Below are positions 7,173-7,295 of a stretch of DNA of 7,295 bases, piece by piece; within the stretch, counting starts at the first letter, position 1, and each line of letters starts with the position of its first letter. The notes under the pieces are model-generated. The model had not been told where the DNA came from and did no database searches. It saw nothing but the letters and a program-made list of their open reading frames with translations. Origin of the DNA: an uncultured Burkholderiaceae bacterium (GTDB taxonomy: Bacteria > Pseudomonadota > Gammaproteobacteria > Burkholderiales > Burkholderiaceae_C); contig CALIDR010000070.1 in assembly GCA_938022295.1 (NCBI GenBank), positions 1 to 7,295 of the forward strand, given 5' to 3'. The translations under genes were made by a program, and so were the position numbers.

Positions 7173-7293
7173 GCGCGCCTGAGCGGGCCGTCATCGGGCG
7201 CGCTGGCAAGGCGCGAACCGCAGCGATGGCGCGGGCCATCGCGAGGATTCGCAACGCCGCCAGCGTGTCCGAGGGCGGCTCGATCGGGTGCGC
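7173..7293 (+). repeat. 121-nt imperfect inverted repeat forming a long hairpin, possible structured RNA
   Basis: The sequence folds on itself almost end to end. The outer arm 7173-7207 pairs with 7259-7293 without any gap: 27 of 35 positions are Watson-Crick, six are G-T and only two (7183/7283 and 7193/7273) are true mismatches. After a two-base bulge (7208-7209), GGCG (7210-7213) pairs with CGCC (7255-7258). CGAA (7214-7217) then pairs with TTCG (7248-7251). A 5x5 internal loop precedes the tip, where GCGATGGC (7223-7230) pairs with GCCATCGC (7235-7242) around a GCGG loop. All six wobbles are G-T on the + strand, so a + strand RNA would be far better paired than a - strand one. It begins 47 bp after the DUF805 stop and could be the 3' end of that transcript, an independent non-coding RNA, or a REP/MITE-like palindromic element. 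The window ends 2 bases beyond it, so its right flank is unseen. Confidence 0.75.
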
Positions 7294-7295
7294 AG

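Noticed and set aside
7168..7174. GTTGGGC, matching the integron attC core GTTRRRY
   Set aside because: It lies on the wrong side of the hairpin for an attC site, and no RYYYAAC partner is seen in the proper place.
7288..7292. GTGCG right after the hairpin, like the 5' end of a group II intron (class C introns insert after hairpins)
   Set aside because: Five bases in such GC-rich DNA are expected by chance, and nothing of the intron is visible before the window ends.
7156..7293. A possible 45-residue C-terminal gene fragment on the - strand running off the window edge, with high G/C at third positions
   Set aside because: It coincides almost exactly with the long hairpin, whose arms explain the sequence better. 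A + strand frame is about as coding-like, and no family is recognised.

Overview
The window is very GC-rich DNA, with third codon positions almost all G or C, from a Gram-negative bacterium. A periplasmic adaptor protein, a PEP-CTERM/exosortase substrate, a DUF805 protein and a ligase-associated exonuclease together suggest a betaproteobacterium, probably Burkholderiales of the Rubrivivax/Methylibium/Piscinibacter kind. That placement is inferred from family content and base composition, not from a marker gene. No tRNA, rRNA, CRISPR array or recognisable insertion sequence is visible.

Layout from left to right: (1) the 3' part of an HlyD/MacA-type adaptor gene on + (1-1227), whose start lies before the window, followed by a GC hairpin. 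(2) A small two-helix membrane protein on - (1324-1575), with a GTG start and a good ribosome-binding site. (3) A DUF2252 gene on + (1861-3299) split by one reading-frame shift near 2712. (4) A PEP-CTERM protein on - (3307-4014), convergent with DUF2252 and only 7 bp from it. (5) A phospholipid N-methyltransferase-like SAM enzyme on + (4236-4994), divergent from the PEP-CTERM gene. (6) A two-gene operon on -: a ligase-associated metallo-beta-lactamase/beta-CASP DNA exonuclease (5602-6672), then a flavin-reductase-like FMN-binding protein (5053-5589), 12 bp apart. (7) A small DUF805 membrane protein on + (6779-7126), divergent from the exonuclease. (8) A non-coding right edge dominated by a 121-nt hairpin (7173-7293).

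Most genes look like independent chromosomal housekeeping or accessory genes in one- or two-gene units with frequent strand switches, and no single pathway joins them. The adaptor belongs to an efflux or export system whose ABC genes should lie to the left. The exonuclease belongs to a DNA-repair set (ATP-dependent ligase, Lhr-type helicase, metallophosphoesterase), but no partner is visible in this window.

The most unusual signal is the long imperfect inverted repeat at the right edge. Its outer 35-position arm pairs at 33 positions if G-U is allowed, and all six wobble pairs are G-U on the + strand. This points to a structured + strand RNA rather than a DNA palindrome. The second point of interest is the single frame disruption in DUF2252, which is either a real lesion or a sequence error.
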